From the NCBI GenBank assembly GCA_024349245.1, contig JALDNG010000819.1, positions 1 through 64,000 of the forward strand: a DNA stretch of 64,000 nt. Direction: 5' to 3'. Below the pieces are notes generated by a model. The model did no database searches and was not told the origin of the DNA. It was given only the letters and a program-made list of their open reading frames with translations. This document shows, in pieces, positions 32,701 through 42,800 of this stretch. Origin of the DNA: Neodontobutis hainanensis. Its lineage: Eukaryota > Chordata > Actinopteri > Gobiiformes > Odontobutidae. Position numbers and translations under genes: made by a program. The stretch's first letter is position 1. Every line of letters begins with the position of its first letter.

Positions 32701-35700
32701 TTTGTTTATTAAACTGAAGTATGACATTTATTTGCAAAGATAAAACAATTACAGTTATTATAAAAAGGTACTAAATATTATGGCTATATAAGGCACGAGC
32801 AGGAGGCATGTCACAGATGTTCTCCGAGTCCCAGAAGGTTCAGAAGGAACTAGCATTTCAGAAATATATTCTGGTGTTATACCATTTAGAGACTTTTAAC
32901 GTTTTAAAGTCTATTCTCTGAGCAACAGGAAGCCAGTGCAGAGATTTTAAAACTGGACTGATGTGGTCGTACTTCCTGGTTTTGGTTAGAACCCGAGCAG
33001 CAGTTCTGAATAAGCTGCAGCTGTCTTAACCCTCGTTTTGAGAGACCAGTGAGCAGCCGTTACAGTAATATAACCTGCTGCAGATAAAAGCATGAATAAG
33101 TTTCTCTAAGTCTGCTTTAGACATTATCCCTTTGACTCTGGAAATGTTTTTAAGGTGATAAAATGCTTATGATGTAATGGACTTAATGTGACGTGGAAAT
33201 TCAAGTCTGAGTCCATAATGACCCCTAGATTTCTAACTTGTTTTTAGATTTTAGAGAAAGAGATTGGAGGTGACTGCTGACACTTTCTCTTTGTTTCTGT
33301 TTCCAAAGATGATTACTTCAGTCTTGTCTCAGGGCTGTGCCGACACCTTCTTCTTTACACAGGATCGTAAGCTGTCATCTGTGAGGCGTGTAGATGTTTG
33401 CTTTTAATAAAGTTTAAGTTGGAAAACACCTGCATATCTCCTCATTACACATTAAGCATACTTCTTACAATTCTCCATAGATGGCCTACCTGGGACTCAA
33501 AAGTTAAAAAAATTGCGCACTGGCGGGTGTTGCACATTAGCATTAGTGGCGCACGGTAACAGCGACAACATAAAAACGAACGAACTAAAATAAAACACAA
33601 TAATTAAATACTCATTAATTATTTTTAAAAGCCACAGGAGCCGCATCAGAGGGATGAAAGAGCCGCATGCTGCTCCAGAGCCGCGTGTTGCCGACCCCTG
33701 CACTAGAGTGAAACTGTTTTGATGTAGGTTTCAGAACACAGTTGTAAAAAGCTGGCAGGTGATAATGGAGGACTTTCTTCTCTGTTCAGTGAGACTCAGC
33801 TCTTCTGTGTGAACTCTGGTGGAGCTGAGTCTGCGCTCAGAGGAGCAGGTCTCTGTTTTCACCTGCCAGCTGTTTACAACAGTGTTCTGAAACCTACATC
33901 AAAACAGGTTCACTCTAGAAGGACAACGACTCCACTAACACTAACGACTCTCACATCAGGAGTCACACTGCCCTAACGACTCTGAGACCAGAACAGCCTG
34001 GTCCAATCAGAGTTAGTTTCAGGTCAAAGCCCTCCTCTAGAGATAAAGCTCAGCTCTGTATCAGCTGGACTCAGAAATGGAAAAAGATAAAACCTCTTTA
34101 GCTTGAAAACTAAGTCCAGATGCATTTGCTTTAACTTTTTTTTCAATATGTTTAAGCTTAACTGAATGATTAGTATTTACTAATATTCTGCTCATCCAAT
34201 ATTAAAAAAGATGAACCTGTGCCGACTCAAGTCCCATCTATTTATCCCTTCTTCAACCGAAAAATCAGAACAAGTTGGATTTGGACACACCCCTTAATGA
34301 GCTTCTTTCGTCCTGACACCTGCGTTATGATCGGGAAGATACAGCCCATAAGTATCAAGAACAGCAGAAAGTTTTTGATACATTCCTGATACAAACATTA
34401 TCCACACAAATTTTAAAATCACCTGCTATGACTATTTGTTCAATTTCTGTGCAGACAAACGAAAGCATTTCAGTAACTCATCAATAAAATCATGACAGTG
34501 TTTGTAAAGAACTACATTATAGATGAAGAAAACTTGAACTTCATTTTGAATGACACATATTCAAATGGGGCAGCAGTAGCTCAGTGGGTAGAGCAGCCGC
34601 CCTTCAACCGGAAGGTAGGGGTTCGATTCCCACTCTCTTCACAGCTCATACTGTCGTTGTGTCCTTGGGCAAGACACTTAACCCACCTAGTGGCTGTAAA
34701 ACTGGTATTTACTGTAGAATAATGAAAGTTGCTTTGGATAGAAGCGTCAGCTAAATGAATAAATCTAAATGTAAATAATAAAACTCCCCAAGTGACAGCT
34801 TCTGGATGAGAATATTATCCCTAAGAAAGGAACATACACCACCTCCCTTTTTGTTTTCCTGTATTTTTGATACGAATGTAAAATCAGATAGAGTGGACTG
34901 CATTTCCTGTCATCTAACCATGCTTCTGTTAAAAAACATCAAGCTTATTTGAAGTTATTAAATCATTGAACACTGCAAGTTTCAAGTCTGTTTGAGCAGG
35001 ACCTGACATTATCTGTTTGAAGGGGATTTGAGTCAGATTTGTCTGTTCAGGTTGAGAACTGGTTAATTTTGACAAAATGTCCTGGCACAACAGAGGCCTC
35101 AGTGTCTTAATCACTGATAACAGTCATGATGCTGGTCTGGAGGACGTTAAGAGGGTTTGACATGGGTTTAAAATGAAATTATATTATGTTAAATATTACA
35201 TTTGATGTTGACAGAACCCACAGTGAGTCTGAATCCAAACTGGTCTGAGATCTTTTCTGGAGACAGTCTCACTCTCAGATGTGAGATTGAGGACAGAGGA
35301 AACACTGAGTGGATGTATCAGTGGAGCAGGACCGGTTCAGTCCTACATCAAACAACAAAAGAATATACAATCTCCAGAGTTACTGAGTCTGACAGTGGAC
35401 ACTACAGATGTAGAGGAGAAAGAGCTCCAGATCTCACAACACTGTGGAGCAGAGGGACCAGACTGAACGTACTGAGTGAGTCTGGACAACTTTTATGTTC
35501 AATATCAAGTAAGTTATTTATATACATTTCCACTCTGATCCACAGAAAAGCCAAAGGCCACAGTGACTGGTGAGACAGAGGTTCAGTCTGGAGGCAGAGT
35601 GACTCTGAGCTGCTCTGTGACTCCAGCTTCATCTGGTTGGAAATATTACTGGTTCAGAGACAACACAGAGTTATTCAAAGGTTCTTCTGATCAACAACAA

Positions 35701-36892
35701 ATAAGTGTCTCAGTGGGAGGAGTGTACTGGTGCAGAGCAGGAAGAGGAGACCCACTTTATTTCACTGAGGACAGTCAGTCCTTCAGACTTAATGCTGTTG
35801 GTGAGTTTGTCTGTATCATCTGTAAACATCACTAGAAACATATCAGTCTTTAATATCTTCAAAGCTAAATTAATGAAACATTTATTCATATTGTTCCAGT
35901 CTTGTTTGTAACTGTGTTGGTTCTGATCAGTCTCTGACACAGCTGCTGTGTCTCTGGAGCCAAAGTGGCCTGAGATATTCCCAGGAGAGCAGGTCACTCT
36001 CAGATGTGAAATACACGGAGCAGACACTGAGTGGACGTATGAATGGAACAAATCTGGTGTGAGCTTTTCTAATAAAGAAGATAAAGTAATGATAATAAGT
36101 GCTGCTGCTTCAGGAAACAGTGGCAAATACAGCTGCAGAGGAATAATGAGACATGACCAACATAAAGCAACTGAATGGAGCAGCCAGGTTACATTACATG
36201 TGTCCAACAGTAGGTTTCATCTCACATTATTCATTATTACATTATTACACTGACAATTTAAAAACACAATAAGACAAATGATATCTAATGAGTGTTCAAA
36301 CAGGTAAACTCCAGCCTGTCCTGTCTGTGTCTCCGTCATGGCTGAATCCTGGAGTCTCTGTCTCTCTGAGCTGTGGTGTTAAACAGACGCCTGCAGGATG
36401 GACCTTTACTGGTACAAGGCTGTTCCTCATTCATCAGACTCTTACAGATATGAGCTGCTCCCAGGTCACAGTAATGGGACTGAACAGGACTCCTTCAGCG
36501 TTCAGCACCAGACCAACACAGCAGGGTTTGTGTGTAGAGCAGGACGAGGACGCCCACTGTTTTACTCTGAATACAGTCAGCCCAAGTTTGTCTGGACTAA
36601 AGGTAGGATCTTTATTTATTGCTAATCATTCAGAGATATTTAGAAACTGGAAGTGTTTATGTTATTTTCATTCTTCATTATTTATGCACTTGTTGTTTTG
36701 CAGATGTTGAGTCCCCAGTGTCTCTCACAGTGAGTCCTGACAGATCACAGCACTTCACGCCTGACAAAGTCTCACTGAGCTGTGAATCCAGCTCCACTAA
36801 TGGAGAGTGGAGACTGAAAGGCTTTTCTCAGAACGGCCTTTTCTTACAACAATGTAGTTCCTACTGGACAGATAAACCTAAATGTCTAAATG
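29711..36892 (+). CDS. FCRL-like multi-Ig receptor gene, right-arm copy (exon-split, 3' end lost)
   Basis: Gene model: signal exon 1 (29,711-29,747), signal exon 2 (29,841-29,873), Ig1 (31,749-32,012), Ig2 (32,181-32,440), Ig3 (35,215-35,475), Ig4 (35,546-35,800), Ig5 (35,931-36,209), Ig6 (36,304-36,602) and truncated Ig7 (36,704-36,892). All junctions are phase 1, as in FcR/FCRL genes. The predicted product would be a secreted or type I surface protein with at least six Ig domains; teleost FCRL5-like proteins are the closest family I recognise, and ligands are unknown. No transmembrane or tail exon follows, because satellite begins inside Ig7. Ig2 and Ig6 each need one extra base for an open frame. 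The 2.8-kb intron 2/3 is full of transposons. A left-arm copy lies at 2,031-9,152 on -. A different tail-like exon lies at 25,341-25,560 but upstream, so it is not this gene's tail. Confidence 0.8.
29841..29873 (+). CDS. FCRL-like signal-peptide exon 2 (right arm, intact)
   Basis: 33 bases from TTTCAG to GTAAAT. Completes the signal as FFNVVFFKHTK and keeps phase 1. Confidence 0.75.
30619..31550. mobile_element. piggyBac-type non-autonomous element, right arm
   Basis: Mirror of 7,326-8,254. CCCTTTAAACCTATTT at one end, CCTCGGGTTTAAAGGG at the other, with TTAA just outside at 31,551-31,554 and TTTA at the opposite side. It sits in the intron before Ig1. Confidence 0.65.
31749..32012 (+). CDS. 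FCRL-like Ig exon 1 (right arm, intact)
   Basis: 264 bases, phase 1 at both ends. Encodes DHVTLKGPEQSVYLGDNVTL then VCVQNVQANLDFYKNELL, and KSDQGFYWCGTKDG near the end. It lacks the canonical C-strand Trp (LDFYKN). The paralogous exon at 12,909-13,115 / 25,698-25,904 shares the DQGFYxCGT block. Confidence 0.85.
32181..32440 (+). pseudogene. FCRL-like Ig exon 2 (right arm, 1 base short at 5' edge)
   Basis: 260 bases between CCTCAG and GTGAGT. From 32,200 it encodes LLKTSSDTIPEQSSVTLSCE, then YKWFRRNSAF, and SDGGVYCCRGWDEY. The main body is open, but the first ~15 bases are off by one relative to phase 1. Confidence 0.8.
32800..33350 (-). mobile_element. LINE fragment, reverse-transcriptase C-terminal region, right arm
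   Basis: Mirror of 5,540-6,080. The - strand retains coding for the LKSLHWLPV-type block and upstream pieces, with many frame breaks. Confidence 0.7.
33370..33700 (-). mobile_element. hAT relic: terminal repeat plus transposase C-terminal piece, right arm
   Basis: Mirror of 5,203-5,530. Reverse complement starts CAGGGGTCGGCAAC at 33,700. Confidence 0.65.
33704..33917. mobile_element. Foldback MITE-like element, right arm
   Basis: Mirror of 4,986-5,199, also 214 bases; TAGAGTGAAACTG at one end and CAGGTTCACTCTA at the other. Confidence 0.75.
34300..35090 (-). mobile_element. LINE fragment, endonuclease region, right arm
   Basis: Mirror of 3,840-4,620. The - strand frame reads DLKLAVFNDLITSNKLDVF near 34,930-34,990. 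Interrupted by SINE-A. Confidence 0.7.
34567..34775 (+). mobile_element. tRNA-derived SINE (SINE-A), right arm
   Basis: GGGGCAGCAGTAGCTCAGTG head, GGTTCGATTCC B-box, CCTTGGGCAAGACACTTAAC core and GCTTTGGATAGAAGC tail hairpin. Mirror of 4,134-4,341. Confidence 0.85.
35215..35475 (+). CDS. FCRL-like Ig exon 3 (right arm, intact)
   Basis: 261 bases, phase 1. Encodes EPTVSLNPNWSEIFSGDS, LTLRCEIEDRG, TEWMYQWSRTG and ESDSGHYRCRGERAP, with both Ig cysteines and the core Trp. Its N-terminal pattern (SLNPNWSEIFSGD...LRCEI) is repeated in Ig5 (SLEPKWPEIFPGE...LRCEI). Confidence 0.9.
35546..35800 (+). CDS. FCRL-like Ig exon 4 (right arm, intact)
   Basis: 255 bases, phase 1. Encodes KPKATVTGETEVQSGGRVTL, SCSVTPASSGWKYYWFRDN and VSVGGVYWCRAGRGDPLYF. 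It is related to Ig2 and Ig6 (WFR/WYK core, G-x-Y/F-x-C-R-A-G-R). Confidence 0.9.
35931..36209 (+). CDS. FCRL-like Ig exon 5 (right arm, intact)
   Basis: 279 bases, phase 1. Encodes VSDTAAVSLEPKWPEIFPG, TLRCEIHGADTEWTYEW and SGKYSCRGIMRHD. Sister of Ig3 in sequence, implying a duplicated two-domain unit. Confidence 0.9.
36304..36602 (+). pseudogene. FCRL-like Ig exon 6 (right arm, 1 base short)
   Basis: 299 bases against 300 on the left; a T is missing in the run near 36,400, splitting the domain into two frames (LSCGVKQTPAGW in one, LYWYKAVPHSSDSYRYELLP in the other). Splice borders intact. Confidence 0.85.
36704..36892 (+). pseudogene. FCRL-like Ig exon 7, truncated by satellite (right arm)
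   Basis: Starts DVESPVSLTVSPDRSQHFTP after TTTTGCAG, includes DKVSLSCESS, GEWRLKGFSQNG and CSSYWTDKPKCLNA, then passes in frame into satellite (RGHRETSGGRG) and stops at 37,075-37,077. The second half of the Ig fold is missing. Confidence 0.8.
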
Positions 36893-39800
36893 CCAGAGGC
36901 CACAGAGAGACCAGTGGAGGCAGAGGAGATAGAGAGACAAGAGGAGGCAAAGGCCACAGAGAGACCAGAGGAGGCAGAGGACACAGACAGACCAGAGGAG
37001 GCAGAGGCCACAGAGAGACTAGAGGAGGCAGAGGACACAGACAGACCAGAAAAGGCAGATGCCTCAGAGAGAACTGAGTAGGCAGTGGCCAGATAGAGAC
37101 CAGTAAAGGCAGAGGCCACAGAGAGACCAGGGGAGGCAGAGGAGGCAGACAGACCAGAAAAGGCAGATGCCTCAGAGAGACCAGAGAGAGACCAGAGGAG
37201 GCAGAGGCCACAGAGAGACCAGAGAAGGCAGAGGCCACAGAGAGACCAGAGGAGGCAGAGAGAGAGAGAGAGACCAAAAGAGGCAGTAAGAGCAGAGGAG
37301 GCAGAGGAGGCAGAGAGACCAGAGGAGGCAGAGGCCACAGAGTGACTAGAGGAGGCAGAGGAGACAAAGAGACTGAGGAGGCATATGCCAGAGAGAGACC
37401 AGAGGAGGCAGAGGCAATAGAGAGACCAGTGGAGGCAGAGAGACCAGAGGGGCATAGGAGGCAGACAGACAAGAGAAGGCAGCCACAGAGAGACCAGAGG
37501 AGGCAGAGGCCACAGAGAGACCAGAGGAGGCAAAGGAGTCAGAGAGAGCAGAGGAGGCAGAGGCCACAGTGAGACCAGAGGGGCAGAGGCCACCGAGAGT
37601 TCAGAGGAGGCAGAAAGACAGAGAGACCAGAGGAGGCAGAGAGACAAGAGGATGCAGAGGAGGCAGAGAGAGCAGAGGAGAACGAGGCCACAGAGAGACC
37701 AGAGGAGGCAGAGGAATAAAGAGACAAAAGGAGGCAGAGACCACAGAGAGACCAGAAGAGGCAGAGGCCACAGAGAGACGAGAGGAGGCAGAGAAGACAG
37801 AGAGACCAGAGGAGGCAGAGGCCACAGAGAATCCAAAAGAGACATAGGCCACAGAGAGACCAGAGGATTGCAGAGGCCACAGAGAGACCAGTGGAGGCAG
37901 AGAGAGCAGAGGAGGCAGAGAAGGCAGAGAGACCAGTGGAGGCAGAGGAGACAGAGAGACCAGAGGAGGCAGAGGAGGGCAGAGAGGCGAGAGGAGGCAG
38001 AGGCCACAGAGAGTTCAGAGGAGGCAAGAAAGACAGAGAGACCAGAGGAGGCAGAGAGATTAGAGGACGCAGAGGAGGCAGAGAGACCAGAAAAGGCAGA
38101 TGCAACAGAGAGACCAGAGGAGGCAGAGGCCACAGAGACCAGAGGAGGCAGAGAGACCAGAGAGGCAGAGGACACAAAGAGACCAGAGGAGGCAGAGGCC
38201 ACAGAGTGACTAGAGGAGGCAGAGGAGACAAAGAGACCAGAGGAGGCAGAGGCCACAGAGAGACGAGAGGAGGCAGAGGCAATAGAGAGACCAGTGGAGG
38301 CAGAGAGACCAGAGGGGACAGAGGAGACAGAGAGAAAAGAGAAGGCAGAGGCCACAGAGAGACCAGAGGAGGCAGAGGCCACAGAGAGACCAGAGGAGGC
38401 AGAGGAGTCAGAGAGACAAGAGGAGGCAGAGGAGACAGAGAGACCAGAGGAGGCAGAGGCCACAGAGAGACGAGAGGAAGCAGAGGAGGCAGAGGAGGCA
38501 GAGAGACCAGAGGAGGCAGAGGCCACAAATAGATCAGAGGAGGCAGACAGTCCAGAGGAGGCAGAGGCAATAGAGAGACCAGTGGAGTCAGAGAGAGACC
38601 AGATGGGGCATAGGAGGCAGACAGACAATAGAAGGCAGAGGCCAGAGAGAGACCAGAGGAGGCAGAGGCCACAGAGAGACCAGAGGAGGCAGAGGAGGCA
38701 GAGAGACCAGAGAGGCAGAGGCCAACAAGAGTTCAGAGGAGGCAGAAAGACAGAGAGACAAGAGGAGGCAAAGGCCACAGAGAGACTAGAGGAGGAAGAG
38801 GAAAAGAGAGACAAGAGGAGGCAGAGGCCACAGAGAGACCAGAAGATGCAGAGGCCACAGAGAGACCAGAGGAGGCAGAGGAATAGAGAGACAAGAGGAG
38901 GCAGAGGCCACAGAGAGACCAGAAGATGCAGAGGCCACAAAGAGACGAAAGGAGGCAGAGGAGACAGAGAGACCAGTGGAGGCAGAGGCCACACAGAGAC
39001 CAGAGGAGGCAGAGTTCACAGAGAGACCAGAGGAGGCAGAGGCCACAGAGAGACCAGAGGAGGCATAGGCCACAGAGAGACCAGAGGATTGCAGAGGTCA
39101 CAGAGAGACCAGTGGAGGTAGAGAGAGCAGAGGAGGCAGAGAAGGCAGAGAGACCAGTGGAGGCAGGGGAGACAGAGAGAGCAGAGGAGGCAGAGGCCAC
39201 AGAGAGACCAGAGGAGGCACAGGCAATAGAGAGACCAGTAGAGACAGAGAGACCAGAGGGGGCAGAGGAGGCAGAGAGACAAGAGAAGACAGAGGCCACA
39301 GAGAGACCAGAGGAGGCAGAGGCCACAGAGAATCCAGAGGAGGCAGAGGAGGCAGAGAGACCAGAGGAGGCAGACGAGACAGAGAGACGAGAGAAAGCAG
39401 GGGAGGCAGAGAGTCTAGAGGAGGCAGAGGCCATGAGAGAATCCAGAGGAGGCATAGGCCACAGAGAGACTAGAGGATTGCAGAGGTCACAGAGAGACCA
39501 GTGGAGGTAGAGAGAGCAGAGGAGGCAGAGAAGGCAGAGAGACCAGTGGAGGCAGGGGAGAGAGAGAGAGCAGAGGAGGCAGAGGCCACAGAGAGACGAG
39601 AGGAAGCAGAGGAGGCAGAGAGACCAGAGGAGGCAGAGGAGACAGAGAGACCAGAGGAGGCAGAGGCCAAGCAGAGGAGGAAGAGGAGGCAGAGAGACCA
39701 GAGGAGGCAGAGGCCACAAATAGATCAGAGGAGGCATACAGTCCAGAGGAGGCAGAAGGCAATAGAGAGACCAGTGGAATCAGAGAGACCAGATGGGGGC

Positions 39801-42800
39801 ATAGGAGGCAGACAGACAATAGAAGAGGAGGCAGAGGCCAGAGAGAGAGCAGAGGAGGCAGAGGCCACAGAGAGACCAGAGGAGGCAGAGGAGGCAGAGA
39901 GACCAGAGGAGGCAGAGACCACAGAGAGACCAGAGGAGGCAGAGGAGGCAGAGAGACAGAGGAGGCAGAGAGAAGGCAGAGAGTCCAGAGGAGACAGAGG
40001 ACACAGAGAGACCAGAGGAGGCAGAGAAAGAGAGACAAGAGGAGGCAGAGGCCACAGAGAGACCAGAAGATGCAGAGGCCACAGAGAGATGAAAGGAGGC
40101 AGAGGAGACAGAGAGACCAGTGGAGGCATAGGCCATGAGAGAATCCAGAGGAGGCATAGGCCACAGAGAGACCAGAGGAGGAGAGAGAGAGAGACCAGAG
40201 GAGGCAGAGAAGGCAGAGAGACCAGTGGAGGCAGGGGAGACAGAGAGAGCAGAGGAGGAAGAGGCCACAGAGAGACGAGAGGAAGCAGAGGAGGCAGAGA
40301 GACCAGAGGAGGCAGAGGCAACAGAGAGACCAGAGGAGGCACAGGCAATAGAGAGACCAGTAGAGATTGAGAGACCAGAGGGGCAGAGGAGGCAGAGAGA
40401 CAAGAGAAGTCAGAGGCCACAGAGAGACCAGAGGAGGCAGAGGCCACATAGAGACCAGAGGAGGCAGAGGAGGCAGAGAGACCAGAGGAGGCAGAGAGAC
40501 AGAGAGACGAGAGGAAGCAGGGGAGGCAGAGACTCTAGAGGAGGAAGTGTCACAGAAAGACTAGAGGAGGCAGAGAGTCCAGAGGAGGCAGAGGCCACAC
40601 GGTGACTAGAGGAGGCAGAAAGACAGAGAGACAAGAGGAGGCAAAAGCCACAGAGAGACTAGAGGATGCAGAGAAGGCAGAGAGTCCAGAGGAGACAGAG
40701 GCTATAGAGAGACCAGATGAGGCAGAGGTCACAGAGAGACCAGAGGAGGCAGAGGAGGCAGAGAGACCAGAAAAGGCAAATGCCACAGAGAGACAAGTGG
40801 AGGCAGCGGCCACAGAGAGAGCAGAGAAGGCAGAGGCTTCAGAGAGACCAGAGGATGCAGAGGCCACAGAGAGACCAGATGAGGCAGAGAGACAGAGAGA
40901 CCAGAGGAGGCATAGGCCACAGAGAGACCAGAGGAGGCAGAGGCAATAGAGAGACCAGTGGAGGCAAAGGAAGCAGAGAGACCAGAGGAGGCAGAGGCCA
41001 CAGAGAGACCAGATGAGGCAGAGAGACAGAGAGACCAGAGGAGGAAGTTAAAGCAGAGGAGGCAGAGAAGGCAGAGAGACCAGAGGAGGCAGAGGCCACA
41101 CAGTGACTAGAGGAGGCAGAGGAGACAAAAGACCAGAGGAGGCAGAGGCCACAGAGAGACCAGTGGAGGCAGAGGACACAGAGAGACAGAGGAAGCAGGG
41201 GAGGTAGAGAGACTAGAGGAGACAGAGGCCACACAAAGACCAGAGGAGACAGAGAGACCAGAGGAGGCAGAGGCCACAGAGAGACCAGAAGAGGCAGAGG
41301 CCACAGAGAGACCAGAAGAGGCAGAGAGACCAGAAAGGCAGATGCCACAGAGAGACCAGAGGAGGCAGAGGCCACAGAGAGACCAGAGAAGGCAGAGGCC
41401 ACAGAGAGACCACAGAGGCAGAGGCCACAGAGAGACCAATGGAGGTAGAGAGAGCAGAGGAGGCAGAGAAGGCAGAGAGACCAGTAGAGGCAGGGGAGAC
41501 AGAGAGAGCAGTTTAGGCAGAGGCCACAGAGAGACGAGAGGAAGCAGAGGAGGCAGAGAGACCAGACGAGGCAGTTAGAGGAGAGGAGGCAGAGGAGACA
41601 GAGAGACCAGAGGAGGCAGAGAGTCCAGAGGAGGCAGAGGCGACAGAGAGACCAGAGAAGGCAGAGGCCACAGAGAGACCAGAGGAGGCAGAGGCAATTG
41701 AGAGACCAGTGGAGGCAGAGAGAGGGAGCAGAGGAGGCAGAGAGACCAGAGAAGGCAGAGGCCACAAGAGACCAGAGGAGGCAGAGAGTCCAGAGGAGGC
41801 AGAGGCCAATGAGAGGCCAGAGGAGGTAGAGGCCACAGAGAGACCAGAGGAGGCAGAGGCCACAGAAAGACCAGAGGAGGCAGAGGCCACAGAGAGACCA
41901 GAGGAGGCAGTTAGAGCAGCGGAGGCAGACAGACCAGAGGAGGCAGAGGCCACAGAGAGACCAGAGGAGGCAGAGAGTCAAGAGGAGGCAGAGGCCACAG
42001 AGTGACTAGAGGAGGCAGAGGCAAAAAGAGAGCAGTGGAGGCAGAGAGACTAGAGGAGGCAGAGGAGGCAGAGAGTCAAGAGAAGGCAGAGGCCACAGAG
42101 AGACCAGAGGAGGCAGAGGCCACAGAGAGACGAGAGGAGGCAGAGGAGATAGAGAGAGCAGAAGAGGAAGAGGCCACAGTTAGACCAGAGGGGAAGAGGC
42201 CACCGAGAGTTCAGTTGAGGCAGAAAGACAGAGAGCCCAGAGGAGGCAGAGAGACGAGAGGATGCAGAGGAGGCAGAGAGACCAAAGGAGACAGAGGCCA
42301 CAGAGAGACCAGAGGAGTTATAGGAATAGAGAGTCCAGAGGAGGCAGAGGCCACAGAGAGACCAGAGGAGGCAGAAGCCACAAAAAGACCAGAGGAGGCA
42401 GAGGCCACAGAGAGACCAGAGGAGGCAGAGGAGGCAGAGAGACCAGAAAAGGCAGATGCCACAGAGAGACCAGAGGAGGCAGGCCACAGAGAGACCAGAG
42501 GAGGCAGTTAGAGCAGCGGAGGCAGAGAGACCAGAGGAGGCAGAGGCCACAGAGAGACCAGAGGAGGCAGAGAGTCCAGAGGAGGCAGAGGCCACAGAGT
42601 GACTAGAGGAGGCATAGGAGACAAAGAGACCAGAGGAGCAGAGGCCACAGACAGACCAGAGGAGGCAGAGGCAATAGAGAGACTAGTGGAGGCAGAGAGA
42701 CTAGAGAGGCCAGAGGAGGCAGAGGCCACAGAGAGACCAGAGAGGCAGAGGAGATATAGAGCGCAGATAAGGCAAAGGCCACAGTTAGACCAGAGGGGAA

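Larger units (their letters stand above)
19458..36892 (+). repeat. Right arm of giant inverted repeat
   Basis: Reverse complement of 2,031-19,291 (see that entry). This arm is about 175 bases longer and has the better-preserved reading frames for most FCRL-like exons. Confidence 0.96.

Noticed and set aside
36886..38994. A 702-codon frame on - and dozens of similar frames on both strands in 1-2,030 and 36,893-51,726.
   Set aside because: They are translations of the 27-base satellite in every register, with no unique sequence, splice sites or start context.
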